Below, in pieces: positions 17,773 to 28,193 of a stretch of 64,000 bases of DNA. The stretch is from a bacterium (GTDB lineage Bacteria; Electryoneota; B3-LCP): NCBI GenBank assembly GCA_026394195.1, contig JAPKYS010000023.1, positions 397,339-461,338 of the forward strand. The letters run 5' to 3'. Both the position numbers and the translations under genes were made by a program. The first letter of the stretch is position 1. Each line of letters opens with the position of its first letter. The notes under the pieces are model-generated. The model was not told where the DNA came from and did not search any database. It saw nothing but the letters and a program-made list of their open reading frames with translations.

Positions 17773-20637
17773 ATGGACCGTGTAAATCCATCCGGGTATA
17801 TCGTCATAAAAGGAGCGCGGGAGCATAACCTTAAGAACATCGATCTGACGCTCCCCCGCAACCGATTGATCGTGATAACGGGAATCTCCGGCTCAGGCAA
17901 ATCTTCCCTGGCCTTTGACACACTGTATGCAGAGGGTCAAAGGCGTTACGTCGAATCGCTGTCAGCGTACGCCCGTCAGTTTCTGGGCTTGATGGAAAAA
18001 CCGGACGTTGATTTCATCGAAGGGTTGTCTCCCGCCATTTCCATCGAGCAGAAATCCACCCACCGCAACCCGCGCTCAACGGTAGCTACGGTGACGGAAA
18101 TCTACGATTACCTTCGCCTTTTATTCGCTCGCATCGGTAAAGTTTATTGCTATAAATGCGGCAAACCGGTCGAAAAGCAATCCGTTCAGCAGATCGTCGA
18201 TCAAGTCCTGGAGATGACGACGGGAACCCGTTTCACGGTATTGGCGCCAATGGTGCGCGGTCGTAAAGGAGAATATCGGGAAATGTTCGCCACGCTTAAA
18301 AGAGATGGTTACCTGCGCGTCCGGGTCGATGGAAAGGTGTGCTCGCTTGACGACGCAGTCAGCCTCGATAAGAATAAGAAGCATTCCATCGAAGTTGTTG
18401 TGGATCGCCTCACGGTCGAAGGTGACTTACGCCTGCGCTTGACAGACTCATTGGAAAATGCGCTGAAATTATCTTCAGGACTGGTCATCATTGCTGTTGA
18501 GGATGGTGAAGAAATCCTTTTGTCCGAACACTACTCCTGTCCCGAATGCGGAATCAGCTACGAAGAACTCGAACCGCGTAGTTTCTCGTTCAACAGCCCC
18601 TATGGAGCCTGCCCGACTTGTTCCGGACTGGGATTCAATCTTGAGATAGACCCGCAACGAATTGTCCCAGATGAATTCGTCACGGTGCGAAATGGGGCGA
18701 TAACCACATTGAATAACTGGAATGAAACCATCTTCCTGCGCATGTTGGAAACCGTGGGAAGCCATTTCGGTTTCTCTCTGGACGTCCCTTTTAATAAACT
18801 GACTACCGAACAGCAGAATATCTGTCTTTACGGGTCCGGTCGTGAAGAAATCAGGTTCCGCCTGGTGCATAAAAACGGCAAGGGCGCCTGGGAATACACC
18901 GGACGTTGGGAAGGTGTCATCCCGAATTTAAGGCGGCGGTATCGTCAGACCAACTCTGCCGGGATCCGTGAGTGGATTGAAGGATTCATGAGCGCTCTTC
19001 CCTGCGGCGACTGCAAAGGCCTGCGATTAAAACAAGAAGCATTAGCCGTAAAAATTTCTAATCGAAATATATCCGAATTGACCCGGTTGTCGATTGGAGA
19101 AACGCTGCGTTTTTTTGATTCTATCGATCTTAGCGAACGCGAAAAAACAATTTCTCATCAAATATTCAAAGAAATCCGTGCCCGATTAACCTTTCTGGTG
19201 GACGTCGGCGTCGAATATCTGACGTTGGACCGTTCAGCGGGTACCATTTCCGGTGGAGAGGCGCAACGCATCCGGCTGGCCACGCAGATAGGCTCGCAAT
19301 TGGTTGGCGTGTTGTACATTTTGGATGAACCATCCATTGGATTGCATCAGCGGGATAATCGCAGGTTGATCAACACCCTGCTGCGACTGCGGGATCTCGG
19401 CAACACGATTATTGTCGTTGAACATGATCGCGAAATGATCGAGTCTGCCGACTATGTCGTCGATTTGGGCCCTGGGGCAGGAAGGTATGGGGGTGAGGTG
19501 GTCGCCCAGGGTACTCCGGACGAAATTGCCGCGAATTCAGGATCGATCACAGGGCTTTTCATTTCAGGACAGGAATCCATCGAAGTACCTCAGCAGCGCA
19601 GAATGGGAAACGGCAAGATAATTTCTCTACGGGGAGCATCAGGTAACAATCTCAAGTCAATAAACTTCAATTTTCCTCTGGGGAGTTTTGTCTGTGTGAC
19701 GGGAGTATCGGGATCCGGCAAATCAACCTTGCTCAATGAGACGCTTTATCGGGCACTCTGCCAGAAATTCTACAAATCCCGCGAGATACCTCTCCCCTAT
19801 CGCGAATTGATTGGCGTCGAAAACATCGACAAAGTCATCAATATCGATCAATCACCCATTGGCCGCACTCCTCGTTCGAACCCGGCGACCTATACAGGTT
19901 TGTTCGGTCCCATCAGGGATCTCTATACTGAACTGAAAGAGGCGAAGATTCGCGGTTACAAACCCGGACGTTTCAGCTTCAACGTCAAAGGAGGTCGATG
20001 TGAAGCCTGTCAGGGCGATGGGATCATCAAAATCGAGATGCATTTCCTACCCGACGTTTACGTACCTTGTGAAATTTGTAAGGGAAAGAGGTACAATCGC
20101 GAAACGCTGGAAATCAAATGGCGGGGAAAGTCTATCGCTGACATTTTAGATATGACCGCAGAAGAAGCTCTGGAATTCTTCCAGGCGATTCCAAATCTTC
20201 GAAGAAAATTGGAGACGTTGGTGCGCGTCGGCCTGGGTTACATCCACCTGGGGCAACAAGCAACCACGCTTTCAGGGGGAGAAGCTCAGCGCGTCAAATT
20301 GGCCACAGAACTTTCCAGAGTCCAGACAGGCAATACCTTATACCTCCTCGATGAACCTACTACAGGCTTGCACTTTGCGGACATCCGCATGCTGCTCTCA
20401 GTATTACATGAACTGGTAGATCGAGGCAATACCGTCCTGGTGATCGAACACAACCTTGACGTCATCAAAACAGCAGATTACATCGTCGATTTGGGTCCGG
20501 AAGGCGGCGATGGCGGTGGCAGGATAGTGGCAATGGGAACACCTGAAGAAGTAGCAGTGAGTTCAAAGTCATTTACCGCGCCATATCTGAGGCATGAATT
20601 CGCGAAAACGAAGCTCGCCCCAAGGCAAACAGGCTGA
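17773..20637 (+). CDS. uvrA: excinuclease ABC subunit A
   Basis: A 954-aa DNA-damage sensor of nucleotide excision repair, which works as a dimer loading UvrB. Both ABC halves are complete: Walker [10 protein letters not shown] near residue 37 and GVSGSGKST near 643, each with an LSGGE/ISGGE signature and an LDEP Walker B. Zinc sites CPECG...CPTCSG (about 256-285) and CEACQGDG...CEICKG (about 740-775) are intact. Length matches the family (about 940). It stands alone with its own promoter; uvrB and uvrC are not in the window. Confidence 0.98.
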   Translation: MDRVNPSGYIVIKGAREHNLKNIDLTLPRNRLIVITGISGSGKSSLAFDTLYAEGQRRYVESLSAYARQFLGLMEKPDVDFIEGLSPAISIEQKSTHRNPRSTVATVTEIYDYLRLLFARIGKVYCYKCGKPVEKQSVQQIVDQVLEMTTGTRFTVLAPMVRGRKGEYREMFATLKRDGYLRVRVDGKVCSLDDAVSLDKNKKHSIEVVVDRLTVEGDLRLRLTDSLENALKLSSGLVIIAVEDGEEILLSEHYSCPECGISYEELEPRSFSFNSPYGACPTCSGLGFNLEIDPQRIVPDEFVTVRNGAITTLNNWNETIFLRMLETVGSHFGFSLDVPFNKLTTEQQNICLYGSGREEIRFRLVHKNGKGAWEYTGRWEGVIPNLRRRYRQTNSAGIREWIEGFMSALPCGDCKGLRLKQEALAVKISNRNISELTRLSIGETLRFFDSIDLSEREKTISHQIFKEIRARLTFLVDVGVEYLTLDRSAGTISGGEAQRIRLATQIGSQLVGVLYILDEPSIGLHQRDNRRLINTLLRLRDLGNTIIVVEHDREMIESADYVVDLGPGAGRYGGEVVAQGTPDEIAANSGSITGLFISGQESIEVPQQRRMGNGKIISLRGASGNNLKSINFNFPLGSFVCVTGVSGSGKSTLLNETLYRALCQKFYKSREIPLPYRELIGVENIDKVINIDQSPIGRTPRSNPATYTGLFGPIRDLYTELKEAKIRGYKPGRFSFNVKGGRCEACQGDGIIKIEMHFLPDVYVPCEICKGKRYNRETLEIKWRGKSIADILDMTAEEALEFFQAIPNLRRKLETLVRVGLGYIHLGQQATTLSGGEAQRVKLATELSRVQTGNTLYLLDEPTTGLHFADIRMLLSVLHELVDRGNTVLVIEHNLDVIKTADYIVDLGPEGGDGGGRIVAMGTPEEVAVSSKSFTAPYLRHEFAKTKLAPRQTG

Positions 20638-20736
20638 ATTTTTACCGTGCGACTGTCATCAAGACGTAAATACACCATTTTTAACCTAAAATTTACGCAA
20701 AATTGTTCTCGCTTTTGGAAATTCTTTACTTTTCAC

Positions 20737-20765
20737 TTGCATAAGATCTTCGCACTCACTATATT
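20737..20765 (+). promoter_or_regulatory. promoter for zinc-ribbon gene
   Basis: TTGCAT (20737-20742), 17 nt, TATATT (20760-20765). About 92 nt of leader lead to GGAGG ahead of the ATG at 20864. The 226-nt gap between uvrA and this gene holds nothing else I can name. Confidence 0.7.
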
Positions 20766-20863
20766 AGCCCGTTATTGGCTGATTCCTCGGGAATTTAAAC
20801 TCAACCAATAATAAACCGTTTCGATCTCATCAATCTTTAACTCTCGGATAGGAGGTACTGAGA

Positions 20864-21043
20864 ATGGCAGAGGTCATGAAAGGATTTTGCGTGCGTTGCA
20901 AGCAGACACGCGAGCTACAGGACGCAAAAGAGATCACTTTGAAGAATGGTCGTCGGGCGCTGAAGGGTAAGGCAATGTGTGAAATTTGCAAGCCCAAAGG
21001 TGGAACCGTTGTCTTCCGCATTTTACCTGCGCTGAAGAAGTAA
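20864..21043 (+). CDS. small zinc-ribbon protein, DUF5679-like
   Basis: A 59-aa protein beginning MAEVMKGFCVRCKQ. Two CxxC knuckles (FCVRCK and MCEICK) flank a basic segment EITLKNGRRALKGK, the pattern of the DUF5679 family, whose role is unknown; zinc binding and nucleic-acid contact are plausible. GGAGG lies 8 nt before the ATG. It is a monocistronic unit with its own promoter and terminator, suggesting it is well expressed. Confidence 0.85.
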   Translation: MAEVMKGFCVRCKQTRELQDAKEITLKNGRRALKGKAMCEICKPKGGTVVFRILPALKK

Positions 21044-21075
21044 CCACGGTTAGAATCATTTCTCCTTTTTAGGTG

Positions 21076-21122
21076 ATGGGTGTCCCAATCATTCATTCAT
21101 GATAGAGACACCCATTGATTTT
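21076..21122 (+). terminator. intrinsic terminator after zinc-ribbon gene
   Basis: Stem ATGGGTGTC (21076-21084) with GACACCCAT (21107-21115), a 22-nt loop that can form a small inner hairpin, then TGATTTTT. It lies 32 nt after the stop codon. Confidence 0.7.
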
Positions 21123-21253
21123 TACGGAATGCCCCTCACAGGAAATGTCTACACCCATCGTCGTAGAAGTGAACTCTCCTTCGTATCTACAGGCTTACAC
21201 CGGTTGATTTTGTCCCCGTAGCGAAAATAGTCCCGTCTGCCGTTTGACAACGC

Positions 21254-21292
21254 GTTATTCCATTTGGAATAACACCAGATATTCCATAAATT
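21254..21292 (+). promoter_or_regulatory. palindromic operator overlapping gtrA promoter
   Basis: A perfect dyad GTTATTCCA-TT-TGGAATAAC (21254-21273) overlaps the -35 of a promoter TTGGAA (21264-21269), 17 nt, TAAATT (21287-21292). A third half-site, ATTCCATAA, overlaps the -10. This arrangement suits a dimeric repressor controlling the next gene. The rest of the 306-nt gap (21044-21349) holds the terminator at 21076 and no visible gene. Confidence 0.5.
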
Positions 21293-21349
21293 GAAATCGC
21301 CAGAAAGTACTGTGAACTCGAGGATCAATTAATTTCAAAGACTATAGAT

Positions 21350-21778
21350 ATGAAAACTGCGCGAAGAGAGCAATTCGGGCGCTTTATCCGTTTCGGGATC
21401 GTGGGAGGGATTGGCGTTATCGTCAATATGGGTTTTTATACCCTCTTCCACAATGTCTTCGGTATATTCGACATGATCGCTGTCAATATCGCCATTGAAA
21501 TCTCTATCCTGAGCAACTTTGTCTTAAATGAGCGTTGGACCTTCGGAGATCGTGCTGTCAAAGGCTGGAAAAATTATCTGAAACGCTTGATATCTTTCAA
21601 CATCGGCAACGGCTTGATCACCTATATCGTTCAACCTGCCACCCTTTTTATTCTGACTCGTTACTTCGGATTATGGGATAAATTAGCCCTTCTAATCGGA
21701 ATTGTGCTGGCGGCGCTGGCGAATTACAGCATCAGCACCAAATTGATTTTCAAGCGAAAAGACGCCTCGATCGTTTAA
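21350..21778 (+). CDS. GtrA-like membrane protein
   Basis: A 142-aa integral membrane protein with four predicted transmembrane helices (about 17-37, 42-62, 83-103 and 108-128). The N-terminal FGRFIRFGIVGGIGVIVNM and the central NFVLNERWTFGDR are typical of the GtrA family, thought to carry lipid-linked sugars or help polysaccharide synthesis and O-antigen modification. No glycosyltransferase gene is adjacent, so the substrate remains unknown. Confidence 0.9.
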   Translation: MKTARREQFGRFIRFGIVGGIGVIVNMGFYTLFHNVFGIFDMIAVNIAIEISILSNFVLNERWTFGDRAVKGWKNYLKRLISFNIGNGLITYIVQPATLFILTRYFGLWDKLALLIGIVLAALANYSISTKLIFKRKDASIV

Positions 21779-21923
21779 CCATCCTACTGTCTTCCATACC
21801 ATCCCTGCTTTGCACATATTGCCCCACATGTGCCATAAAAACCGCAACAAAATGCGCTTTATAACCGCGCTTTTCATGCGTAAATTATAAGGTAATTCAG
21901 ACGGAAACTCAGCTGAGGGTGAC

Positions 21924-24900
21924 ATGAGAATTTTGACTGTAAGCAAGATAGGCATCGTGGCAGCGCTTGGTTTCATATCAGCACAAGCCTCAGAATCCAA
22001 ATTGACAGCATCCATACCTCAGGCTTTGGTTACTTCGAGAGTCGCGGGGGTTTCACAACAATACTCGGACGTCCAACTCGATTTCCGACAATTCTGGAAT
22101 TCTCAGGCACAGACCTATGGGAATGAACAGTACTCCACCTGGATTCGCCTGCCTGATACAGGAAATCCAATCTGCCACGCCGAAGGGATTTTGCAGTCTG
22201 GGAGTTCTATCGATCTTCACGACTGCGTCAAGATTGGGAACGCCTCAATTCTGCGAGGGGTGCGCATCGCGCCAATCTTCATTAAACCGTCGATTTTTAT
22301 AGATGGCGCCTGGCAAAAAATTACTGGCGTAACCATCACGATATCAGCATCTGGAAAAGGTCAGAATGAGGTATTGAGCAACCATCGCTCCAAAGCGTTC
22401 GATTCGATATATAGTTCGCTGCTGCTTAATCCAGACAAGGGCACCGACGAATTCGACGTCGAACATCTCCTCATCATCGCGCCAGACTTTGCCGCTGGCA
22501 ATCTGGCGTCTTTTGTCGAATGGAAGCGTCGCAAAGGCGTCGAATGTACGCTGGCAACCTTAGGCGAGATCGGCATCTCACCCACCGACGACCAAGGCTT
22601 AAAGAATTACCTCCAACAAGCTTATGATACCTGGGCCAATCCACCTGATTTTGTCCTGTTGGCCGGGGATGAAACCGTACTGCCGGTGCACCATGACTAC
22701 ACTGAGGATCCCAGCACGATGTTCAACCCACCTCAGTCTTCTTTTCCGGGCGCTTTTCTCGACGAGAACTACTTCGCCTGTCTGGAAGGAAACGACAACT
22801 TCCCAGACGTCGTGCTGGGCAGGTGGGTGGTCAATACAGCCTATGAATACTTCTATTTAGCCGCGAAGTTGACGCGATATGAGATGCAGCCCAATTTATT
22901 GCAAACGGAGTGGTATAAGCATGCTCAGGTTGGCGCGGATGACTCAGAGGAGAGCCAGCGAACGACCAAGTTGTTCACAAGAGAATTGATGCTGAACTAC
23001 GGCTTTACTCAGGTGGACACACTCTTTCGACCGGATCAACCCTACCAGTTTGTCCAGTGGATCAACGAGGGTCGAAGCATTGTCAACTACCGCGGATCCG
23101 GCTGGTCAATGGGCTGGGCTGGAATTAATATGTACATCCCCGATCTTTACAATATTCAAAATTCGTTCAAGTTGCCGATCGTAACAGGAATCGGCTGTGG
23201 AGTGGGGCGTTTCGGCGAACCGGATGGGCAGTGCTTCGGTGAGGTTTGGATGCTGTTGGGCAGCCTATCAGATCAGAGAGGAGCTATCTCTTTCATCGGT
23301 CCGGGACATAATACTCACACCATGTTCAACGACTCACTCGATATCGGAATCTACAATTCGATGTTTGTGGATGGAGAGGCCCGTATCGGCACTGCTCTGG
23401 TCGCTGGAAAAATGTTTATGTACGACGCATTCGACGACTATATCCCCTATGACCAGAACATTGAAGAAATTCTGCGTGTAGCATTTAATCAGTACTACCT
23501 GCTGTCCGATCCTGAGCTGAAACCGTACACCGACGTGCCGGCTCAATTCCAGGTCGAGCATCAATTTACAGTGCAGTTAGGGGTCCAATTAGTACCTGTT
23601 ACGGTCCGAGACGCCGGGGGGAATCCCGTCTCGGGAGCCCAGGTGGCGATGTACCTGCACGACAGCTTTATGGCGGTCGACGAAACTAATCTGAATGGGA
23701 TGGTCACGCTTACTTCCAATGCATCCTATTTACCGTCCTACGCTTACCTGACCGTCACTAAAAAGAATTATGCCCCGAAACTCGACAGCATCATGGTGAT
23801 TTCTGCATCGCAGTACGTGGCGCATCTCAGTGACGTCATCTATGACTCAACGGGCGGTAATGGCGATGGTGGGTTGTCTCCGGGTGAATCTCTGGACTGG
23901 TTCGAGACCCTGAAAAACTTCGGGATTGCCCTGGCGCCATCTGTGCAAGCCCAACTAACAAGTTCCCATCCCGAAGTCGCCATCACACAGCCGCAAGCTG
24001 CATTCGGCAACATTCCTGCGGGAGATTCCAGCATCGGCGCGCCGCCATTCCAGTTGAATTTAGCAGCTTCACCCTATAGCATTGGCGACTCCATATCATT
24101 TCAAGTCAACATCACCGATGCCATGGATTCATCGTGGGTATCCTATCTCTTACTACCCTTGAAGACGCCGAATCTGCAGGTATCGTCGCTCAGCCCGGAT
24201 CCTGAAGGCAACGGCCGACTGGACCGTGGCGAGACCTGTACTATCACCTGGATCATCGAAAACGTCGGTATTCTGCCAGTTACGCACGGAGTGTTCGAAC
24301 TTCACAGCGATGATCCATTGGTGACTATCATCAACGGAGCGATACCGTGCGATACGCTTTATTCCAACATGCAAATCTCAAGTGGAGACACACCTTTCGT
24401 GGTCAGCATCAGTCCGTACACCCCGACACTGCACCCGATACAATTTCAGGTTAAATTGGTATCTCAAGAGCTCACTTACCAATTTGCGGACTCCGAACAG
24501 TTCAGTTTTACCGTCGGGCAGTGGAGTGCAGGTGATCCCACGGTGGATACAACAGGAACTTACTACGGCTACGAATCATCAGATGTACTCTATTCAGAGG
24601 CGCCGGTCTTCGAGTGGCTGGAAATCGATCCGCAAAATGGAGGCTCCGGTACCGTTCTACCTTTCAGGCCGGACCTGCAGGATACAGCCATCCAACTCCC
24701 TTTCAGTTTTCAATATTGGGGACAGAGCTCTAACATCATCACTATAAGCGCCGATGGCTGGGTTAAAATGGGTATAACCAACGTCATCTCACCTCAGTAT
24801 CATAACTTGCCCTTTGCCGACGGTGTGATGGGGATGATTGCCGGGTTGTGGGGGAACTGGTGGAATCAATTTAATGAGACAGGCAGGATCAGCTATTACT

Positions 24901-25520
24901 ATGCTCAGGACCAAGGGCGGTTCTACATCGAGTGGTATCAGGTTTCATTATACACCAGCACTACTGTCAAAGAAACCTTCCAGATCGTGCTCTGCGATCC
25001 TGCCGTGAATCCCACGATAACCGGAGACGGTGAGATTATCTTCAACTACAGGGATTTGGATAATTTCGGCATGATTTTCCCCACTTCCGGGATTGAGAGC
25101 CCCGACGAACTGTACGGTGTCGTCACCCACCTCAATCAAACGCCCATCGTGACGTCGCATGGCTTGTCGGATAGTCTATCCGTCAAGTGGACCACCGATC
25201 CGCCCCTGATCAGCGCTGTGCCGCCGTCTCAACCCGGCTTTAGCGCCATCATCCCAAAGACCATTGCCTTTAATGCCGCATACCCTAACCCCTTCAACGC
25301 CACTACATCTCTGGTTTTCGGGATTCCCACCAGCTACTTCGTCCAACTGGACGTATTTAATCTACAAGGACAGCTTGTGGCTAATCTGCATCGAGGAAAA
25401 CTGAACGCCGGTTATCACAGGTTCGAGTTCAACGGCAATAACCTGGGCTCCGGTATTTACTTTGCCCGATTGCTGGCGCATGGACAAATTTCAACGCAGA
25501 AGCTGCTCCTGCTAAAATAA
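21924..25520 (+). CDS. gingipain-like (C25) secreted protein lacking the catalytic His
   Basis: A 1198-aa exported protein with a signal peptide (residues 1-23). The C25 caspase-like domain runs from about 180 to 550 (LLIIAPDF, FVLLAGDET, DVVLGRWVV). The nucleophile region GIGCGVGRF places C425. Exactly 33 residues before it the motif reads NYRGSGWS, with S392 where active gingipains have the His of a GHG motif; in RgpB the dyad His211/Cys244 is also 33 apart. It is therefore probably not a normal protease. Downstream are Ig-like domains, one with the GNGDGGLSPGE motif (about 640-730), a beta-rich region, and the sorting domain (AYPNPFNATTSL, last ~85 residues). GAGGGTGAC before the ATG serves as ribosome site. 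Confidence 0.85.
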   Translation: MRILTVSKIGIVAALGFISAQASESKLTASIPQALVTSRVAGVSQQYSDVQLDFRQFWNSQAQTYGNEQYSTWIRLPDTGNPICHAEGILQSGSSIDLHDCVKIGNASILRGVRIAPIFIKPSIFIDGAWQKITGVTITISASGKGQNEVLSNHRSKAFDSIYSSLLLNPDKGTDEFDVEHLLIIAPDFAAGNLASFVEWKRRKGVECTLATLGEIGISPTDDQGLKNYLQQAYDTWANPPDFVLLAGDETVLPVHHDYTEDPSTMFNPPQSSFPGAFLDENYFACLEGNDNFPDVVLGRWVVNTAYEYFYLAAKLTRYEMQPNLLQTEWYKHAQVGADDSEESQRTTKLFTRELMLNYGFTQVDTLFRPDQPYQFVQWINEGRSIVNYRGSGWSMGWAGINMYIPDLYNIQNSFKLPIVTGIGCGVGRFGEPDGQCFGEVWMLLGSLSDQRGAISFIGPGHNTHTMFNDSLDIGIYNSMFVDGEARIGTALVAGKMFMYDAFDDYIPYDQNIEEILRVAFNQYYLLSDPELKPYTDVPAQFQVEHQFTVQLGVQLVPVTVRDAGGNPVSGAQVAMYLHDSFMAVDETNLNGMVTLTSNASYLPSYAYLTVTKKNYAPKLDSIMVISASQYVAHLSDVIYDSTGGNGDGGLSPGESLDWFETLKNFGIALAPSVQAQLTSSHPEVAITQPQAAFGNIPAGDSSIGAPPFQLNLAASPYSIGDSISFQVNITDAMDSSWVSYLLLPLKTPNLQVSSLSPDPEGNGRLDRGETCTITWIIENVGILPVTHGVFELHSDDPLVTIINGAIPCDTLYSNMQISSGDTPFVVSISPYTPTLHPIQFQVKLVSQELTYQFADSEQFSFTVGQWSAGDPTVDTTGTYYGYESSDVLYSEAPVFEWLEIDPQNGGSGTVLPFRPDLQDTAIQLPFSFQYWGQSSNIITISADGWVKMGITNVISPQYHNLPFADGVMGMIAGLWGNWWNQFNETGRISYYYAQDQGRFYIEWYQVSLYTSTTVKETFQIVLCDPAVNPTITGDGEIIFNYRDLDNFGMIFPTSGIESPDELYGVVTHLNQTPIVTSHGLSDSLSVKWTTDPPLISAVPPSQPGFSAIIPKTIAFNAAYPNPFNATTSLVFGIPTSYFVQLDVFNLQGQLVANLHRGKLNAGYHRFEFNGNNLGSGIYFARLLAHGQISTQKLLLLK

Positions 25521-25559
25521 GTCGTCCTATTCTTAAACAGAACCTGATCAGCGCCCCAT

Positions 25560-27329
25560 ATGACGGAATCTAAATCTGTCGGTTGGAAATTCACCAATAC
25601 CATCCGCCGGTTAATCCCCTACCTTCTGCCCTACCGTAGACAGTTCACCTGGGGCGTCGTTTGTGTGATCGCCACGAATATATTCGGGGTCCTGACGCCC
25701 CTGGTTCTGAAATACGGAATAGAAGACCTGCAAAAGGGTATCACCTCGGAGAAAATCTACTACTACTGCCTCATCATCGTGGTGTTGGCTTTGATCGCAG
25801 GAGTTTTCAGATACTTCATGCGCAAGGTAATCATCTCTATCTCCCGCTACATCGAAAATGATCTAAGAGTAGAGTACTTCGCGCACCTGCAGAAGCTCCC
25901 ACCGTCATTTTATGACCGGCAACAGACTGGCGACCTGATGACGAGAGCCACATCCGACGTCGAAGCAGTGAGAATGGTCGTTGGTCCTGCGATCATGTAT
26001 TCCATCGATACCTTCCTGACAGCCATCCTGTCGCTCAGCCTGATGTTCGCCCTTTCAGCCTCACTGACGTTGACCGTGCTGGCTCTGGCGCCGATACTAT
26101 CGACTCTGATCTATTTTTTAGCGCGCAACCTTCACAAACTGTCATTACGGGTTCAGGAACGGTATAGTGATCTGAACGCAGACGTTCAGGAATATCTCTC
26201 GGGCATTCGTGTGGTCAAAGCCTACTGTCAGGAAGATTCCGAACGTGATATCTTCAAATCCCTGAATTTGGATTACTTCGCCGCCAACATGAAGTTAACT
26301 AAAATTTACGCTCTGCTGGGACCGCTATTCATGAGCATTTTTGGAATCGGCATGGCGCTGATCCTCTACAGTGGCGGCAGGGCGATTATCGCCGGACAGA
26401 TGAGCTTGGGAGATTTTGTCGCTTTCAGCGCTTATGTCGCCATGTTAGCCTGGCCAGTGCTGGCAATAGGCTGGGTGCTGAATTTGTATCAGCGCGGGTC
26501 AGCTTCTCTGCAGCGCATCATGAAGATACTGGAAACCAAACCTGATATCTCCTCAGCAAAAGCTGCTATTCTGATCGAAAAATTCAGGGGTGAAATCGCA
26601 TTCGACCAGGTCAATTTCACTTATCCGGGCACTGAAAAGCCCGTCCTGCAAGAGATCAGTCTGTTGATTCCAGCAGGGAGCTCTCTCGGAATTGTGGGGC
26701 AGGTTGGCTCCGGCAAGTCAACCTTGACCGCTTTGATACCGCGCTTGTACGAGGTTACCTCCGGATTCCTGACGATCGACGGCGTCCCCATAGACCAAAT
26801 TGCGCTGGAACAGTTGCGCCAATCCATTGCGGTGGTCCCACAAGACAGCTTATTATTCAGCGATCAGTTGAAAGAAAATGTCCTCTTCGCCAATCCGGAT
26901 GACGATGAGACCAAGCTGCTTCACTTTGCCGAGATTGCCCAACTCTCTTCTGACGTTGCCGGTTTTTCAGAAGGATTTAATTCCTGGGTAGGTGAACGGG
27001 GGATAACCCTTTCAGGCGGTCAGAAGCAACGCACCTGCCTGGCGCGAGCGCTGGCAGTCAACCCTCAGATTTTCATCATGGACGACTGCTTCTCGTCGGT
27101 GGACACCAACACCGAAGCGGATATCTTAAGTCGACTGCGACCCGAATTGAAAGGTAAGACCGTCCTGATCATCGCGCATCGCATATCAACATTACAGTGG
27201 GCTGATCAGATCATCGTCCTGAAGGAGGGTAAAATTTCCGAGAGAGGGACGCATCAACAACTACTCCGGAAGGGCGGTTGGTATAAAACCATGCACCAAC
27301 GGCAACTGTTAGAAGAACAGATAAGGTAG
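25560..27329 (+). CDS. ABC exporter half-transporter (MsbA/TM287-like)
   Basis: A 589-aa protein fusing a six-helix type I exporter domain (about 20-320) to an ATPase domain. Walker A is GQVGSGKST, the signature LSGGQKQR, and the H-loop IIAHR. After Walker B (IFIMDD, about residue 508) the catalytic Glu is replaced by Asp, as in the degenerate half of heterodimeric exporters such as TM287/288. The usual partner gene is not adjacent. It begins 39 nt after the C25 gene with no promoter or terminator between, so the two may be cotranscribed. Substrate unknown; lipid or drug export is typical. Confidence 0.92.
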   Translation: MTESKSVGWKFTNTIRRLIPYLLPYRRQFTWGVVCVIATNIFGVLTPLVLKYGIEDLQKGITSEKIYYYCLIIVVLALIAGVFRYFMRKVIISISRYIENDLRVEYFAHLQKLPPSFYDRQQTGDLMTRATSDVEAVRMVVGPAIMYSIDTFLTAILSLSLMFALSASLTLTVLALAPILSTLIYFLARNLHKLSLRVQERYSDLNADVQEYLSGIRVVKAYCQEDSERDIFKSLNLDYFAANMKLTKIYALLGPLFMSIFGIGMALILYSGGRAIIAGQMSLGDFVAFSAYVAMLAWPVLAIGWVLNLYQRGSASLQRIMKILETKPDISSAKAAILIEKFRGEIAFDQVNFTYPGTEKPVLQEISLLIPAGSSLGIVGQVGSGKSTLTALIPRLYEVTSGFLTIDGVPIDQIALEQLRQSIAVVPQDSLLFSDQLKENVLFANPDDDETKLLHFAEIAQLSSDVAGFSEGFNSWVGERGITLSGGQKQRTCLARALAVNPQIFIMDDCFSSVDTNTEADILSRLRPELKGKTVLIIAHRISTLQWADQIIVLKEGKISERGTHQQLLRKGGWYKTMHQRQLLEEQIR

Positions 27330-27347
27330 TCAGTTTATAAAATGCAA

Positions 27348-27372
27348 ACGATCCGCCCAAAAGGCGGATCGT
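27348..27372. terminator. bidirectional hairpin between convergent genes
   Basis: ACGATCCGCC (27348-27357) pairs perfectly with GGCGGATCGT (27363-27372) around CAAAA. It lies 18 nt after the ABC gene and 30 nt after the tonB gene on the other strand; the T-tract is better on the minus strand. Confidence 0.75.
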
Positions 27373-27402
27373 CTGGTAATAATGAAAGGATACTCCCCGG
27401 CG

Positions 27403-28155
27403 TCATCTGACCTTGAAATTGTAGGTATAGGCTACCCAGACGCCGACCGGTTCATGCTGTTGCAGCGCGGGTGTAAATTTTGACTTCATGATGGCTTCCT
27501 TGGCTGCATCCTCAAATCCCACGTTTTCAGGCCAGACTTGAACTACCCTGGCATCCTTCACGTCACCCCTTTTATCTACGTAAATCTGCAGCACGACTCT
27601 GCCGCCAACCGCAGCTTTCTTCGCTATTTCGGGGTATTGTGGCTGCACCAGATTCACCACCTGTGGAGCCTGCTGGAAAGAAACGAAGGTGCCCGGTTCC
27701 GGGACCTGTTCATCTGCTATCACGGGCTCTTTAAACACGTATTGTGCATCCGGATCTCCGCTTAGTAGGCTATCGCTCTTTTGCTGCAGCATCCTATTGA
27801 GATCATTCTGGTTAGGGATGACCGGAGCATCCGCTGGTGGATCATCCGAAACCGGTTTGGGGACGCTGGCAATGGGTAAAGCAACCTGGGGTAGTTTAAA
27901 CTTTTCAAGGGGGATTGGTTCTTTTCCAGAAATGGGTGGCGGTAGAAAATCAAATACGTTGATGGATACCAGGCGAACGGGTGGGGGGGTATCTCCAGCC
28001 GCCAGTTGCAGCGCCAGATAATAAGTCCCGAGTGCGGTTACATGGAAGAGAACTGAGATGATCAACCCTACCGACATGTGCCTCTGGAGGAGTTGCCTGA
28101 TGCCAAATCCTCCCAGATGCCCTTCATTGGGCAGGCGAAGTGCTAACGCAGTCAT
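27403..28155 (-). CDS. tonB: energy transducer TonB (copy 1)
   Basis: A 250-aa inner-membrane protein that passes proton-motive energy to outer-membrane receptors. It has an N-terminal cytoplasmic stretch LPNEGHLGGFGIR, one transmembrane helix (about 29-50), a Pro-rich periplasmic linker, and a TonB C-terminal domain (about 170-250) with PQYPEIAKKA, GRVVLQIYVDKRGDV and VWVAYTYNF. GGAGG lies 4 nt before the ATG. A TATAATATAAT stretch (28183-28193, minus strand) lies upstream, so it may have its own promoter after the terminator of copy 2. Confidence 0.92.
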   Translation of the reverse strand: MTALALRLPNEGHLGGFGIRQLLQRHMSVGLIISVLFHVTALGTYYLALQLAAGDTPPPVRLVSINVFDFLPPPISGKEPIPLEKFKLPQVALPIASVPKPVSDDPPADAPVIPNQNDLNRMLQQKSDSLLSGDPDAQYVFKEPVIADEQVPEPGTFVSFQQAPQVVNLVQPQYPEIAKKAAVGGRVVLQIYVDKRGDVKDARVVQVWPENVGFEDAAKEAIMKSKFTPALQQHEPVGVWVAYTYNFKVR

Positions 28156-28182
28156 GATACCTCCTACGTTAAATGTCCTCGC

Positions 28183-28193
28183 ATTATATTATA
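28183..28193 (-). promoter_or_regulatory. possible -10 region for tonB copy 1
   Basis: Minus strand TATAATATAAT holds two overlapping perfect -10 hexamers about 30 nt before the ATG. No convincing -35 lies 16-18 nt upstream, so this is only suggestive. Confidence 0.3.

Noticed and set aside
21244..21249. TTGACA as the -35 of the gtrA promoter
   Set aside because: At 17 nt downstream there is only GAATAA; TTGGAA with TAAATT at exactly 17 nt fits the other promoters here better.
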